Assembly (NCBI GenBank): GCA_024236295.1
Contig: JACKKT010000001.1
Span: 62,001-126,000, forward strand
DNA: 64,000 nucleotides
Source of the DNA: Kordiimonadaceae bacterium
GTDB lineage: Bacteria; Pseudomonadota; Alphaproteobacteria; Sphingomonadales; Emcibacteraceae
Direction of reading: 5' to 3'
This document shows, piece after piece, positions 41,544 through 50,051 of this stretch. Both the position numbers and the translations under genes were made by a program. The notes below the pieces were generated by a model. That model did not search any database. It was given only the letters and a program-made list of their open reading frames with translations, and was not told the DNA's origin. Each line of letters opens with the position of its first letter. Within the stretch, counting starts at the first letter, position 1.

Positions 41544-42341
41544 ATGTGCCGTTTTTTTGGGTATAAGGGGAATCCTGTTAGGATTGCGGATTTGCTGATT
41601 AAATCCGACAATTCACTGATCGTTCAATCCATCGATGCCAAGGAAAGCGTTAAGCCGGTAAATGGGGACGGCTTCGGGCTTGGATGGTATCCGGAAAATA
41701 ATGATCCGGAACCGGGAGTATTTACAAGCATCGAACCGGCATGGAGCAATCGTAATTTAAGAAGACTTTCTGAAAAACTGGTTTCTCACTGCTTTTTTGC
41801 TCATGTCAGGGATGCGACTATTGGTATGCCGGTTACAGAACTTAACTGTCATCCGTTTCGTTATGGCAATTACCTTTGGATGCATAACGGTATGATTGAC
41901 AGTTTTAAATTGATCAGGCGCTACCTGATGCGGGATCTTTCTGATGAGGCTTATAACTTAATAGAAGGTAATACGGATTCTGAATTCAGTTTTGCTTATT
42001 ATATGAATCAAATCGGATTAAAGAAAGGGTTATCCGGTGAAGACCTGGCCGCCAATATGATTGAGATGGTTGAAAAATTAAGATCGGCACTAGCCCATCT
42101 TGAAATTAACGGACCATCCATGCTTAACTTTGCTTTGACTGACGGGGAAAATATCATCCTTACTCGGGCCACAGCCACGGCGGACAGGGAAGCACCGACC
42201 CTATATTATTCAAAAATCTGTGACGCCGTGATTTTTGCCAGTGAACCGCTTACCAAAGTGCGGCAAGACTGGGAAAAACTTCCAACCAACTCCGTGCTGA
42301 CGATTGATAAAGAAAACAGATTGGAAATCTTACAGATTTAG
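41544..42341 (+). CDS. Class II glutamine amidotransferase (YafJ/EgtC-like)
   Basis: A 265-residue N-terminal-nucleophile amidotransferase. Cys2 follows the initiator Met (MCRFFGYKG), and GDGFGLGWY, HVRDATIG, NCHPF and MHNG are the expected glutaminase motifs. No synthetase domain is attached. The family hydrolyses glutamine or gamma-glutamyl amides; EgtC acts on a gamma-glutamyl ergothioneine precursor, but no other egt gene is present. AGAGGA lies upstream of the start. Confidence 0.88.
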   Translation: MCRFFGYKGNPVRIADLLIKSDNSLIVQSIDAKESVKPVNGDGFGLGWYPENNDPEPGVFTSIEPAWSNRNLRRLSEKLVSHCFFAHVRDATIGMPVTELNCHPFRYGNYLWMHNGMIDSFKLIRRYLMRDLSDEAYNLIEGNTDSEFSFAYYMNQIGLKKGLSGEDLAANMIEMVEKLRSALAHLEINGPSMLNFALTDGENIILTRATATADREAPTLYYSKICDAVIFASEPLTKVRQDWEKLPTNSVLTIDKENRLEILQI

Positions 42342-42574
42342 GGGCTATTTATTGCTCTAATATTTAGTCAGCTTATGCATGATAAATGCTATCGCGGGCA
42401 TGGTTTTTCCTGAAAATCATATGCTGAAATTAACAAATTGCGATGAAATGAATTTTTTCTGCGATAAACGGTCGCCGGACTTACTTGTAGCTGTCCGTAT
42501 CATGGTTATCTGAAATTCATGGCGGTTATAAAACCACCAAATTTATTTAACCAGGAAGAAAAAAGGAAAAGAAG

Positions 42575-42823
42575 ATGACTTTGACAATACCATACAGCTT
42601 TATGGACTTAATGAAATTTTACGGAAAGGTGCCAGCTGCCATTCAGGAGCAAAATAGCTTCATAAATGAAATCGAAACCGGCTTCCAGACATTTATGGAT
42701 TTTGTCGAGGACACCACAGATGATTATGACTTCATCAATCTGGTTCAGGATAAAGGCTTAAATGTCGTATCAATAAAAGATCCTGCCAATGACAATGAGC
42801 CGGAGTTTCGTAAAGCGTCATAA
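42575..42823 (+). CDS. Small acidic hypothetical protein
   Basis: An 82-residue soluble, acidic protein (MTLTIPYSFMDLMKFYGKVP at the start). It resembles no family I can name; the first half could be helical in the manner of phasin-like proteins, but this is weak. AGGAAGAAAAAAGG precedes the ATG and a strong hairpin follows the stop. About 230 bases upstream hold no gene I can support. Confidence 0.6.
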   Translation: MTLTIPYSFMDLMKFYGKVPAAIQEQNSFINEIETGFQTFMDFVEDTTDDYDFINLVQDKGLNVVSIKDPANDNEPEFRKAS

Positions 42824-42827
42824 AAAG

Positions 42828-42855
42828 CATGTGGTAACATCATTGTTACCACATG
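42828..42855. repeat. 11-bp inverted repeat after the small acidic protein gene
   Basis: CATGTGGTAAC / GTTACCACATG with a 6-base loop is a perfect inverted repeat 5 bases after the stop. No T-tract follows, so it is not a standard terminator. It could be an mRNA-stabilising hairpin or an operator for the gene at 42924. Confidence 0.6.
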
Positions 42856-42923
42856 TCTCCCAAACGATATGATAGGATCGCTTAAAATATTTAGCGTGAA
42901 ATTACAGTTAAGGGAGATTATAA

Positions 42924-43493
42924 GTGAAAGACGATTATACCAGACGTAAATTTATTCATAAAACGGGACTGGCCGTAGCAGGGGCAGGGACAGTAATGGC
43001 AATTACCGGCGGAAATAAAAGTGGTAAAGCAAAAGCCGCACAAATGACAATGGCAGGAACGGATGGCAAAGCACCGGATGCAGCCGCTTTTGGCAAATCC
43101 TTAAGCGGCGTTGGTTTCAGCCTTCTGGTCAGTGATGTGACGGCAGGCGTAGAATTTGCCAAAAAAATTCTGAAGGCAGATGCGGTTTATGCCGATGATG
43201 GTTTTGCTATTATGAGACATGGTGGCAATGTCTGGATGCTTCATGCGGATGAGACCTATCACAGTAATCCAATGCTTGGCCTGGTTGAAGGGCAAGATGG
43301 CCGTGGGCGAGGTGTTGAGCTTAGAATTTATGATCAGGATCCGGATATCGCCGAAGCTGGTGCCCGCGAATTTGGCTATAAAGTACTTTATGAAAGCAAA
43401 AATAAACCTCATGGATTAAGGGAATGTTATATCCTTGATCCTGACGGATTTTGCTGGGTGCTTAGCCGTCATCTTAAAGACGATGAAAATTAA
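42924..43493 (+). CDS. TAT-exported VOC-fold protein
   Basis: A 189-residue protein starting with GTG behind AAGGGAG. It has a twin-arginine signal (TRRKFIHK, RR at 7-8) and a hydrophobic region to about 27. The rest is one glyoxalase/bleomycin-resistance-like module: GVGFSLLVSDVTAGVEFAKK, GNVWMLHADETYHSN, and CYILDPDGFCWVLSRH. His and Glu positions that could bind metal are present. TAT export implies folding with a metal in the cytoplasm. The substrate is unknown. It is convergent with the LysR gene, one base apart. Confidence 0.75.
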   Translation: MKDDYTRRKFIHKTGLAVAGAGTVMAITGGNKSGKAKAAQMTMAGTDGKAPDAAAFGKSLSGVGFSLLVSDVTAGVEFAKKILKADAVYADDGFAIMRHGGNVWMLHADETYHSNPMLGLVEGQDGRGRGVELRIYDQDPDIAEAGAREFGYKVLYESKNKPHGLRECYILDPDGFCWVLSRHLKDDEN

Positions 43494-43494
43494 T

Positions 43495-44385
43495 CTAGCA
43501 GTAAGCTTCCTTCAGAGTTGATATAAAGGCCTTAAGAGCCGGACCTATCCATTTGTCTTTATGGGTAATGATTTGCAATTTAATCTGATCGTCAAACTTC
43601 TGATCCAGATTAACCCGACTAAGAGCCCCGCAGGCAATATCCGCCTGACAGGCGATTTTTGGCAAAAAGGAAAGCCCCATATTGCTGATGACGCATTGTT
43701 TAATGGCTTCAGTATTTTCAAACCACATATTGGGCATAATTTTATGGCCGTGTTTTAACATTTCCCGAGTGAAAATATCCCGATAGCCGCAGGTGGGTTC
43801 TGTCAGAATAAATTTTTCATCCTTTAAATCCTCCAAGCTGACACGCTGTCCATTTGCAAGTGGATGATTGTTGTTACAGATGACGATAATTTCTTCAGTT
43901 CTTAAAACTTCGACATTAAAATCATTCTGATCAAACTCTTCTTCAAGCACGATCATCAGATCAATAGCCCCGCTGCGCAGTTCTTTAAAAGCACGCTGGG
44001 TGCTGTAATGGGCACGGAGCTTAAAATTTACGGATGGGTTTTCAGCTTTAAAATTGGTTAGAAGTTTTGGCAAATGATGAACACATATAGTATTTGGGGC
44101 ATGGATGTTCAATTCCCCGGATATTTCACCGTCTCCCTTAAGGCTGGTAATAAATTCATCTTCAATCCTCATAAAGCGATTGGCATATTCTAGAACATTT
44201 CTGCCTTCATCCGTTAGCACAACCTTTTTACCCAGTCGGTCAAATAAAGTCAGCCTCAGTTCATTTTCCAGGGAGCGGATTTGCGCTGAAACTGTTGACT
44301 GGGCGAAGTTGAGCTCTGCCGCTGTTTTGGAAAAATTGAGACTTTTTGCCAGATGGCGAAAGGTATTAAGTTGTTTTGTATCCAT
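43495..44385 (-). CDS. LysR-type transcriptional regulator
   Basis: A 296-residue LysR protein: an N-terminal winged helix (residues 1-60, with FSKTAAELNFAQSTVSAQIR) and a C-terminal effector-binding domain. I choose the ATG at 44385 (MDTKQLNTF), the normal LysR N-terminus; in-frame starts lie 12 and 42 bases upstream. It is divergent from the PhzF-like gene at 44503, the classic LysR target arrangement, and it is likely autoregulatory. Confidence 0.9.
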   Translation of the reverse strand: MDTKQLNTFRHLAKSLNFSKTAAELNFAQSTVSAQIRSLENELRLTLFDRLGKKVVLTDEGRNVLEYANRFMRIEDEFITSLKGDGEISGELNIHAPNTICVHHLPKLLTNFKAENPSVNFKLRAHYSTQRAFKELRSGAIDLMIVLEEEFDQNDFNVEVLRTEEIIVICNNNHPLANGQRVSLEDLKDEKFILTEPTCGYRDIFTREMLKHGHKIMPNMWFENTEAIKQCVISNMGLSFLPKIACQADIACGALSRVNLDQKFDDQIKLQIITHKDKWIGPALKAFISTLKEAYC

Positions 44386-44396
44386 AATAAATTCCA

Positions 44397-44449
44397 TTAA
44401 TCGAATTATACGATTATTATAATCCAATATATTCGTTTTACTCGATTAA
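44397..44449. promoter_or_regulatory. Candidate LysR operator between the LysR and PhzF-like genes
   Basis: Perfect 8-bp inverted arms TTAATCGA (44397-44404) and TCGATTAA (44442-44449) flank an AT-rich core. They sit between the divergent start codons. The spacing is wide for one dimer but compatible with the tetramer footprint of LysR proteins. Confidence 0.45.
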
Positions 44450-44502
44450 ATAATATTTGTAGGTTCCGGTCAAGATCAAATATAATGTGAAAGGAAATTA
44501 AC

Positions 44503-45435
44503 ATGATGAATATGTCGAGTTTGAGAACAAAAATAATGTCACAGATTGACCGTGCACCAAATATTGAAGTTTATAAGGTAAATTCATTTATCTATCAGGG
44601 GCAGGGTGGTAACCCGGCCGGGGTAGTACTTGATGCCGATAAATACAGCGGTGACCAGAAACAGGCCATAGCCCGTGAAGCGGGCTTTCCGGAAACGGCT
44701 TTCGTGTCAAATTCTGAAGTGGCTGATTTTAAGCTTGAATTTTTTACGCCCAATAAACAGATTGCCCATTGTGGGCATGCGACCATTGCTGCTTTTTCCT
44801 ATCTTAGCCAGCTGGGCAGGATTAATAAAAAATATGCGGTAAAGGAAACCATTGACGGAAACCGTGATATACTTCTTGAAAATGGTTATGCCTATATGGA
44901 GCAGGTCCCGCAATATATTAAGGATATTGAGGAAAATGATATTGAAATCGTCCTGAACTCATTATCCCTAAAAGTTAGTGATCTGAAAAAAGGCTATCAG
45001 CCAAAAATTTCGAACACCGGCGTTTCTTTCCTGATTATTCCACTGGAAAGCAACGATGCATTAAGCGCTATTGAACCGGATTTAAAAGCAATCGAAATGA
45101 TTAGTGAAAAATATGACCTGATCGGTTTTTATACCTTTACCACTGATCCCGTTGATAAGGCCCACAAGGTTACCACACGCATGTTTGCGCCGCGTTATGG
45201 CATACCGGAGGAAAGCGCCACCGGCATGGCAGCCGGGAATTTAAGTGCCTATCTTTTTAACGAAATGGATTTTAAATGTGAAAAAATCGTGGTCGAACAG
45301 GGCTTTTTCATGAAAAAGCCATCAAAAAGCGAAATTATTGTAAACCTGACTATTCAGGAAGGCAGATTGCTCAAACTTATGGCGGGCGGTATGGCAAAAG
45401 TTGAAAATAGTAAATTTGTCAATATTGGTTCATAA
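44503..45435 (+). CDS. PhzF-family isomerase-like protein
   Basis: A 310-residue PhzF/YddE-type protein with two related halves: GGNPAGVVLDAD, the ETAFVSNSEVADFKLEFFTP segment with its Glu near the predicted catalytic position, HCGHATIAA, and ESATGMAAGNLSAYL in the second half. Family members isomerise or epimerise small acids; phenazine synthesis itself is not indicated because no other phz gene is present. AAAGGAAATTAAC precedes the ATG. Regulation by the divergent LysR is likely. Confidence 0.85.
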   Translation: MMNMSSLRTKIMSQIDRAPNIEVYKVNSFIYQGQGGNPAGVVLDADKYSGDQKQAIAREAGFPETAFVSNSEVADFKLEFFTPNKQIAHCGHATIAAFSYLSQLGRINKKYAVKETIDGNRDILLENGYAYMEQVPQYIKDIEENDIEIVLNSLSLKVSDLKKGYQPKISNTGVSFLIIPLESNDALSAIEPDLKAIEMISEKYDLIGFYTFTTDPVDKAHKVTTRMFAPRYGIPEESATGMAAGNLSAYLFNEMDFKCEKIVVEQGFFMKKPSKSEIIVNLTIQEGRLLKLMAGGMAKVENSKFVNIGS

Positions 45436-45447
45436 GGAAATGTAAAA

Positions 45448-45478
45448 TTGTGGCCTGGTGCTATTCGCCGGGCCACAA
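45448..45478. repeat. 11-bp hairpin after the PhzF-like gene
   Basis: TTGTGGCCTGG pairs with CCGGGCCACAA (one G-T) over a 9-base loop, 13 bases after the stop. It lacks a T-tract, so it is a stem-loop of uncertain role rather than a confident terminator. Confidence 0.5.
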
Positions 45479-45541
45479 GGAATGCCGTTTCATAATCATT
45501 TTATCCAGTATAAATATAATTTACCTTGATTGTTGTTATAG

Positions 45542-45558
45542 TTAACCATTATGGTTAA
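45542..45558. promoter_or_regulatory. Perfect palindrome upstream of the SPOR-like lipoprotein gene
   Basis: TTAACCAT-T-ATGGTTAA is an 8-1-8 palindrome about 33-49 bases before the ATG at 45591. It is placed as an operator would be. Confidence 0.45.
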
Positions 45559-45590
45559 TTTTTTAGGGAAAACAGTTGAGAGTAGGTTTA

Positions 45591-46286
45591 ATGCATCGTT
45601 TTAAACACATAATTATAAAAATTTATGCGCCACTTTTCCTGGCTTTAATACTCAACGGATGTAGCACCATTGACGGCTTTTTGGGTGGGGGAATGAATGA
45701 TCCGGAAAATGTCGCTGCTGCAAATGAGGAAAAGGAAAGCAGGCAAATGGCCGCGGCGGAGCCTGCCGAACCTGCCATGCCGACTGTGGAAGAACAACTG
45801 GCAGAAAAAGATAAGGCGCTGGTTAATCAGGGTATGAGAATTGCTGCCACTGAACGCGAGCTTCAGATGATTCAGGAAGAAAACAGCACTTTAAAACAAG
45901 AATTAAATGCCTTAAAAGCCGAAGCCGACGAAACAAAAGCGATGCTTGAACAGGCCAATGAAAGTCAGGTAGCCGCAGCGTCAGAAAATGCCAGATCCAA
46001 TGCCCCCAGACCAAAGGTCCCGAATGGTGGGTATGGTCTTCATCTTGCATCATATCTACATACGGAAAGTATTGAGCCGGGACTTAAAAATCTGGAAGCA
46101 AAAATTCCGGTTCTTATAGAAGGAAAACCCATTAAAATTGCCAAAGCCACGGTCAAGGGGCAGAATTTTAATCGTCTGATTGTCGGGAAATTTGATAGTC
46201 GGGATGACGCGCAGGCAGAATGCCGTCAGGCACTATTACTGATTTCTTTCTGCGAAGTTGTTGCCTTTGAAGGGGAAGATTATTAA
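45591..46286 (+). CDS. Lipoprotein with coiled coil and SPOR-like C-terminus
   Basis: A 231-residue lipoprotein (lipobox NGC followed by STID). An acidic and Ala-rich linker precedes a coiled coil (about residues 65-120, EEQLAEKDKALVNQGMRIA onward). The C-terminal 75 residues (YGLHLASYLHTESIEPGLKN and NRLIVGKFDSRDDAQAECRQ) have the shape of a SPOR domain, which binds denuded peptidoglycan at division sites. The start is uncertain: a TTG at 45576 has AGGGAA upstream, while the ATG at 45591 has TAGG. It likely acts at the cell envelope. Confidence 0.7.
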   Translation: MHRFKHIIIKIYAPLFLALILNGCSTIDGFLGGGMNDPENVAAANEEKESRQMAAAEPAEPAMPTVEEQLAEKDKALVNQGMRIAATERELQMIQEENSTLKQELNALKAEADETKAMLEQANESQVAAASENARSNAPRPKVPNGGYGLHLASYLHTESIEPGLKNLEAKIPVLIEGKPIKIAKATVKGQNFNRLIVGKFDSRDDAQAECRQALLLISFCEVVAFEGEDY

Positions 46287-46322
46287 AACAGGGACAACAG
46301 GTTAATTTAAATAGGATGTCAC

Positions 46323-46814
46323 GTGTTTAATCAGGCAAAATTTATCGGGGCGACGATGATCGCCCTTATCATTTCCCAATATGCATATGCGGAAGATCAA
46401 AAATGCACAGGTCCCGGCCTTTCCGCACTTGTCAATGTGGATGTTTCAGGATTTCGCAAAGAAAAGCTCGAAGCGGCTTTTGCCAAGGCGATGGGCGGGG
46501 CGGATGCATACGCCTATTTCGATGGTGATAAATTAAAAAAAATCACCGCTTCTTTTTCAAGCAATGCGGGCAAGGCGGATATGAATTTTTATATTCAGGA
46601 CCGGAGTAATTACCTGATGGAATATCATATCCTGCAAAACAGTAATTTTTATTCCGAAGCGGACAGTGTGTTGCTCACCGATGAAAAATCATTTTATCAT
46701 GTTTGTGATAATAATCTGCTGGCGCCGGCATTCGGCGGCATTATCAACGAAGAAATTTATGATAATATGAAACTGGTCTATCAGATGATCCTGACCGAAG
46801 TCGATAATAAATAG
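46323..46814 (+). CDS. Secreted protein of unknown function
   Basis: A 163-residue protein with a signal peptide ending AYAE and two cysteines in the mature part (KCTGPG and HVCDNN) that could form a disulfide. It starts with GTG, seven bases after TAGGA. It is 36 bases downstream of the SPOR-like lipoprotein gene and may be cotranscribed. No family is recognisable. Confidence 0.65.
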   Translation: MFNQAKFIGATMIALIISQYAYAEDQKCTGPGLSALVNVDVSGFRKEKLEAAFAKAMGGADAYAYFDGDKLKKITASFSSNAGKADMNFYIQDRSNYLMEYHILQNSNFYSEADSVLLTDEKSFYHVCDNNLLAPAFGGIINEEIYDNMKLVYQMILTEVDNK

Positions 46815-46824
46815 ACGAATTTAA

Positions 46825-47979
46825 TTACTTTTCATCCATTTCAGTGTGAAATATATCCAGCGTTTTAAGGGCCAGTAAAAAATGATTGGCCTGATCCTCG
46901 CCCGCAGGCGGGGCATTGCCGACATTTTTGGTAAGCGCCACCGCCCGGTTATGATCAAGACAGAGTATCATCATGGTCAGCCCGCCGGTACTGCCACCCG
47001 AATGCATGACCGTATGGGGGTGACGGTCCATCATGGCGATAACATCAGCCGCCTGTTCCGGGTTGGCGGTGAAAGCGGCGCGGTAACGGTCAAATCCGAC
47101 CACCCAGCCGATCCCGTGGGGGGAGACATCACCACGGCTGAACATTTCACTTAAACTTTCCGCTCTTAAAAAACCTGGAGTCGCGTGGGCCATGGCGAAT
47201 TTAACCACATCGGTGGGTGTCGCCAGAAAACCGCCCCCGGCATATTTATAGCTGCTGTTGACGGCGGGGGAGTTGACCAGCTTCCCGCCAACATAATCAT
47301 AGGATCCCTGCCTATTGGCAATAATCGGGGTAGCGTCGTCAAATGTGGTTTCGGTCATGTTAAGGGGGTTTAAGACCTCGTCCCGGATGATGGATTTAAA
47401 GTCCCGGCCTTCCGCCGCTTCCATCGCGGCGCTGATCAGGGTCCAGCCGTATGTGGAATAGCTATACTGACTGCCCGGCGCAAATAGAAGCGGATCATTT
47501 TTAAATATGTTTAAAGCATCAAGGGTGCTGTCATACGGGACGTTGGACGCAAATTCATCGCCCTGATAATGGCGGACCCCGGCGGTATGATTGGCCAACT
47601 GGCGGATGGTTATTTTTGCGTGGGTTCCCGGCCAGTCGGGGACATAGGCCCGGATATCGGCATCAAGGTCAATTTCCCCGCGTTCAACCTCCTGCATCAG
47701 GGCGGCAGTGGTGATCACTTTGGCGACGGAGCCGATCCGCATTTTGGTGGCCACGGTCATCGGGGTTTTATCTTCAAGATTGGCATAGCCGAACCCTTCG
47801 GCCCAGATCACACCATTATTATCGGCAACCGCCACATTGATCCCGGGGATATAGGGAAGGGCGGCAACCTCGTTAAACATCTGCTCCGCTTTTTCCTCCG
47901 CCTTATCCAACGGCGACGAACAGCCAAATAAAAACAGCGTAAAGATAACGGCCAGTATTATTTTGACAGATTTCAGCAT
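46825..47979 (-). CDS. Serine hydrolase lipoprotein, beta-lactamase / D-Ala-D-Ala carboxypeptidase fold
   Basis: A 384-residue lipoprotein (LFGC with Cys20). The SxxK motif S84-VAK87 and the Tyr of the YST segment (QYSYSTYGW) give the class C beta-lactamase-like active site. The third motif is likely HSGG (VMHSGGSTGG). Such proteins can be esterases, peptidases or carboxypeptidases. I choose the ATG at 47979 behind GGGAGTGGGAAAA; a longer frame starts at 48021. It is convergent with the gene at 46323 and divergent from the cupin gene. Confidence 0.88.
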   Translation of the reverse strand: MLKSVKIILAVIFTLFLFGCSSPLDKAEEKAEQMFNEVAALPYIPGINVAVADNNGVIWAEGFGYANLEDKTPMTVATKMRIGSVAKVITTAALMQEVERGEIDLDADIRAYVPDWPGTHAKITIRQLANHTAGVRHYQGDEFASNVPYDSTLDALNIFKNDPLLFAPGSQYSYSTYGWTLISAAMEAAEGRDFKSIIRDEVLNPLNMTETTFDDATPIIANRQGSYDYVGGKLVNSPAVNSSYKYAGGGFLATPTDVVKFAMAHATPGFLRAESLSEMFSRGDVSPHGIGWVVGFDRYRAAFTANPEQAADVIAMMDRHPHTVMHSGGSTGGLTMMILCLDHNRAVALTKNVGNAPPAGEDQANHFLLALKTLDIFHTEMDEK

Positions 47980-48102
47980 TTTTCCCACTCCCTTTTTTCT
48001 CCCGAGTTTAACGAAGGGCAAAAATTTGGCAATGGATAAATGTTATCTTGCCTTTTGACGGCTTTTGCGTTTAGGATTTGGGAAAATATTAAAGGGTGGA
48101 CC

Positions 48103-48486
48103 ATGAAAAAAATATTGCTTTCTTTACTATTTGTGCCGATCTGCGCCTATGCGCAGGAAAGGCTGCCGGATACCATTGAAGCGGGGTGGAAGGGAAAACC
48201 GGTCTGCGTTGTGCTTTATGAGGATGATAAAATCCGCACCGGTACCTGCACCTACCCGCCCGGAGTGGGGCAGGATCGCCATACCCACGGGCCCTATTTT
48301 ACCTATGTCATTTCCGGCGGGACACTTCGGGTAACAACGGAAAATGGCACCCGCGAAAGCACCAGTGTCACGGGGCGGTCAGGAAACAGCATGGGGACCA
48401 AATGGCATGAGCTTTTAAATGTCGGGGATACGACAGTGCAGTTTTTCTTCATTGAGCAGAAATATCTGAGCAATCCTGCGCAATAA
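48103..48486 (+). CDS. Exported cupin-domain protein
   Basis: A 127-residue protein with a signal peptide ending AYAQ. A single cupin barrel follows: motif 1 is around DRHTHGPYFTYVISGG and motif 2 around GTKWHELLNVGD, so two or three His ligands are available. AAAGGGTGGACC precedes the ATG at 48103; a longer frame starts at 48040. Its function is unknown; two mature cysteines (VCVVLY, GTCTYP) may pair. Confidence 0.75.
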   Translation: MKKILLSLLFVPICAYAQERLPDTIEAGWKGKPVCVVLYEDDKIRTGTCTYPPGVGQDRHTHGPYFTYVISGGTLRVTTENGTRESTSVTGRSGNSMGTKWHELLNVGDTTVQFFFIEQKYLSNPAQ

Positions 48487-48488
48487 GC

Positions 48489-49019
48489 CTAATCAACAAC
48501 CTCAACCCGCACACGGGCAAGACCCGCACCGATAAAATCAAGCTCTTTTGCCGCGGCGTAGGACACATCGATGATCCGTCCTTTAACAAATGGGCCGCGA
48601 TCATTGACGCGTAGGATGACAGATTTGCCGTTTTCTAGATTGGTGACAAGGACGCAGCTTGGCAGCGGCAATGTGGTATGGGCGGCGGACATCGCATTCA
48701 TGTTAAATGTTTCGCCGCTCGCGGTCTGATTGCCGTGATGATTTTTCCCGTAATAGGAGGCAAGCCCGGTTTTGTTATAATTAGGATCGCGGCTTGGCAC
48801 ATAGCGCACCCCGCGCACCGTATAGGGGCGGCCGACTTTACCGGCATCGGCAATGCAAGTGCCAGTGGGGTTGGTGGCTGTCGGCGGGATCGGTTTTGAC
48901 GCCGTGACGTTTGGGTTTTCAGGGTTGGGGGCACGGATCACCGCCACATCCGGCGTGCTTGCACAGGCGGCCAATGTCAGGGTCAGGGCAATCAGCCCTA
49001 TGGTGCGATAAAATTTCAT
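48489..49019 (-). CDS. rlpA: RlpA-family septal lytic transglycosylase lipoprotein
   Basis: A 176-residue lipoprotein (LAAC). The double-psi beta-barrel has the RlpA motifs SYYGKNHHGNQTASGETFN, with the catalytic Glu, then AAHTTLPL and RVNDRGPFVKGRIIDVSYAA. It cleaves denuded peptidoglycan strands. It lacks the C-terminal SPOR domain of E. coli RlpA, as is common in alphaproteobacteria. It is convergent with the cupin gene, two bases apart. Confidence 0.92.
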   Translation of the reverse strand: MKFYRTIGLIALTLTLAACASTPDVAVIRAPNPENPNVTASKPIPPTATNPTGTCIADAGKVGRPYTVRGVRYVPSRDPNYNKTGLASYYGKNHHGNQTASGETFNMNAMSAAHTTLPLPSCVLVTNLENGKSVILRVNDRGPFVKGRIIDVSYAAAKELDFIGAGLARVRVEVVD

Positions 49020-49103
49020 GCACCAATTAAATCACAGGGTATCTTAAGACAGGGTTAATAAGTTGTTGACCCGGGGCATGCTTCTCCGTAGCTTCACTTT
49101 CAA

Positions 49104-50051
49104 ATGGAAACTTTAAAATCAAAAAATAATGATCCCTATTTTGTGGTGATCGGCGGCGCCAATATGGATATTTGCGGCGCGTCGGCGGGGCCGCTGGTCG
49201 CGCGGGATTCAAACCCCGGCCGGGTCAGTTTAAGCCCCGGCGGCGTTGCGCGCAATATTGCTGAAAACCTGAGCCTGCTTGGGGCGAACTGCCGGTTTTT
49301 GGGGGCGGTGGGTGACGATCTTTATGGCGATCAGCTGATATTGGCCGGAGAAAAAGCCGGCATTGATATGAGCGGCGTTTTAAGGGTGGCGGGCAGGCGC
49401 ACGTCAACCTATCTTGCCGTGCTTGACGGGCAGGGCGATATGGCGGTCGCCATCAATGATATGGATATTATGGAGGCTCTCACCCCCGAATATATCAAAA
49501 GCCGCCAGAAAACCATCAAAGAGGCCGCGGCGATCGTCATGGATACCAACCTGACGGAAGCTGCGATTGCTGAAATAGCGGCATATGGGGAAACCTGCCC
49601 GATATTTGTTGATGTGGTTTCCACTGCCAAAGCCCCAAAAATATTGCCTCACCTCGCGAACATACACACACTTAAAGCCAACAGGGAAGAAGCGGAATCA
49701 ATTTGCGGGCGGATCGCCGATCTTGATAAAATGGCGGGCTGGCTTCATGAAAAGGGCGTTCAAAATGTCATCATCACCCTTGGTGCGGAAGGCGTATATT
49801 ATAGTAACGGACTTGAGCATGGCATTATAAAACCGGACAGTGAGACATCAAAACCGGTCAATGCAACAGGAGCGGGGGATGCCTTTGTCGCCGGTCTGGT
49901 CTTTTCATATATGCAGAAATGGGATATGCCGGAAACGATAAAATTTTCGACCTCCGCCGCAAAGGTGGCAATGGCGCATGAGGGGACAATCAACCCGGCC
50001 ATGTCGGTGTCAATGGTGAAAAAAATAATGGATAATAAAAATGGTCAATAA
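49104..50051 (+). CDS. psuK: Pseudouridine kinase (PfkB family)
   Basis: A 315-residue PfkB sugar-kinase-fold protein. The N-terminal GGANMD segment and SPGGVARNIAENLSLLG (two family signatures) lead to the C-terminal NATGAGDAF motif, with GAGD at 256-259 including the catalytic Asp. Its 3' end overlaps psuG by 11 bases, which identifies its role: it phosphorylates pseudouridine to the 5'-phosphate. No clear ribosome-binding site precedes the ATG. Confidence 0.9.
   Translation: METLKSKNNDPYFVVIGGANMDICGASAGPLVARDSNPGRVSLSPGGVARNIAENLSLLGANCRFLGAVGDDLYGDQLILAGEKAGIDMSGVLRVAGRRTSTYLAVLDGQGDMAVAINDMDIMEALTPEYIKSRQKTIKEAAAIVMDTNLTEAAIAEIAAYGETCPIFVDVVSTAKAPKILPHLANIHTLKANREEAESICGRIADLDKMAGWLHEKGVQNVIITLGAEGVYYSNGLEHGIIKPDSETSKPVNATGAGDAFVAGLVFSYMQKWDMPETIKFSTSAAKVAMAHEGTINPAMSVSMVKKIMDNKNGQ

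Noticed and set aside
44503..45435. Phenazine biosynthesis
   Set aside because: PhzF-family proteins are widespread and no other phz gene is present.
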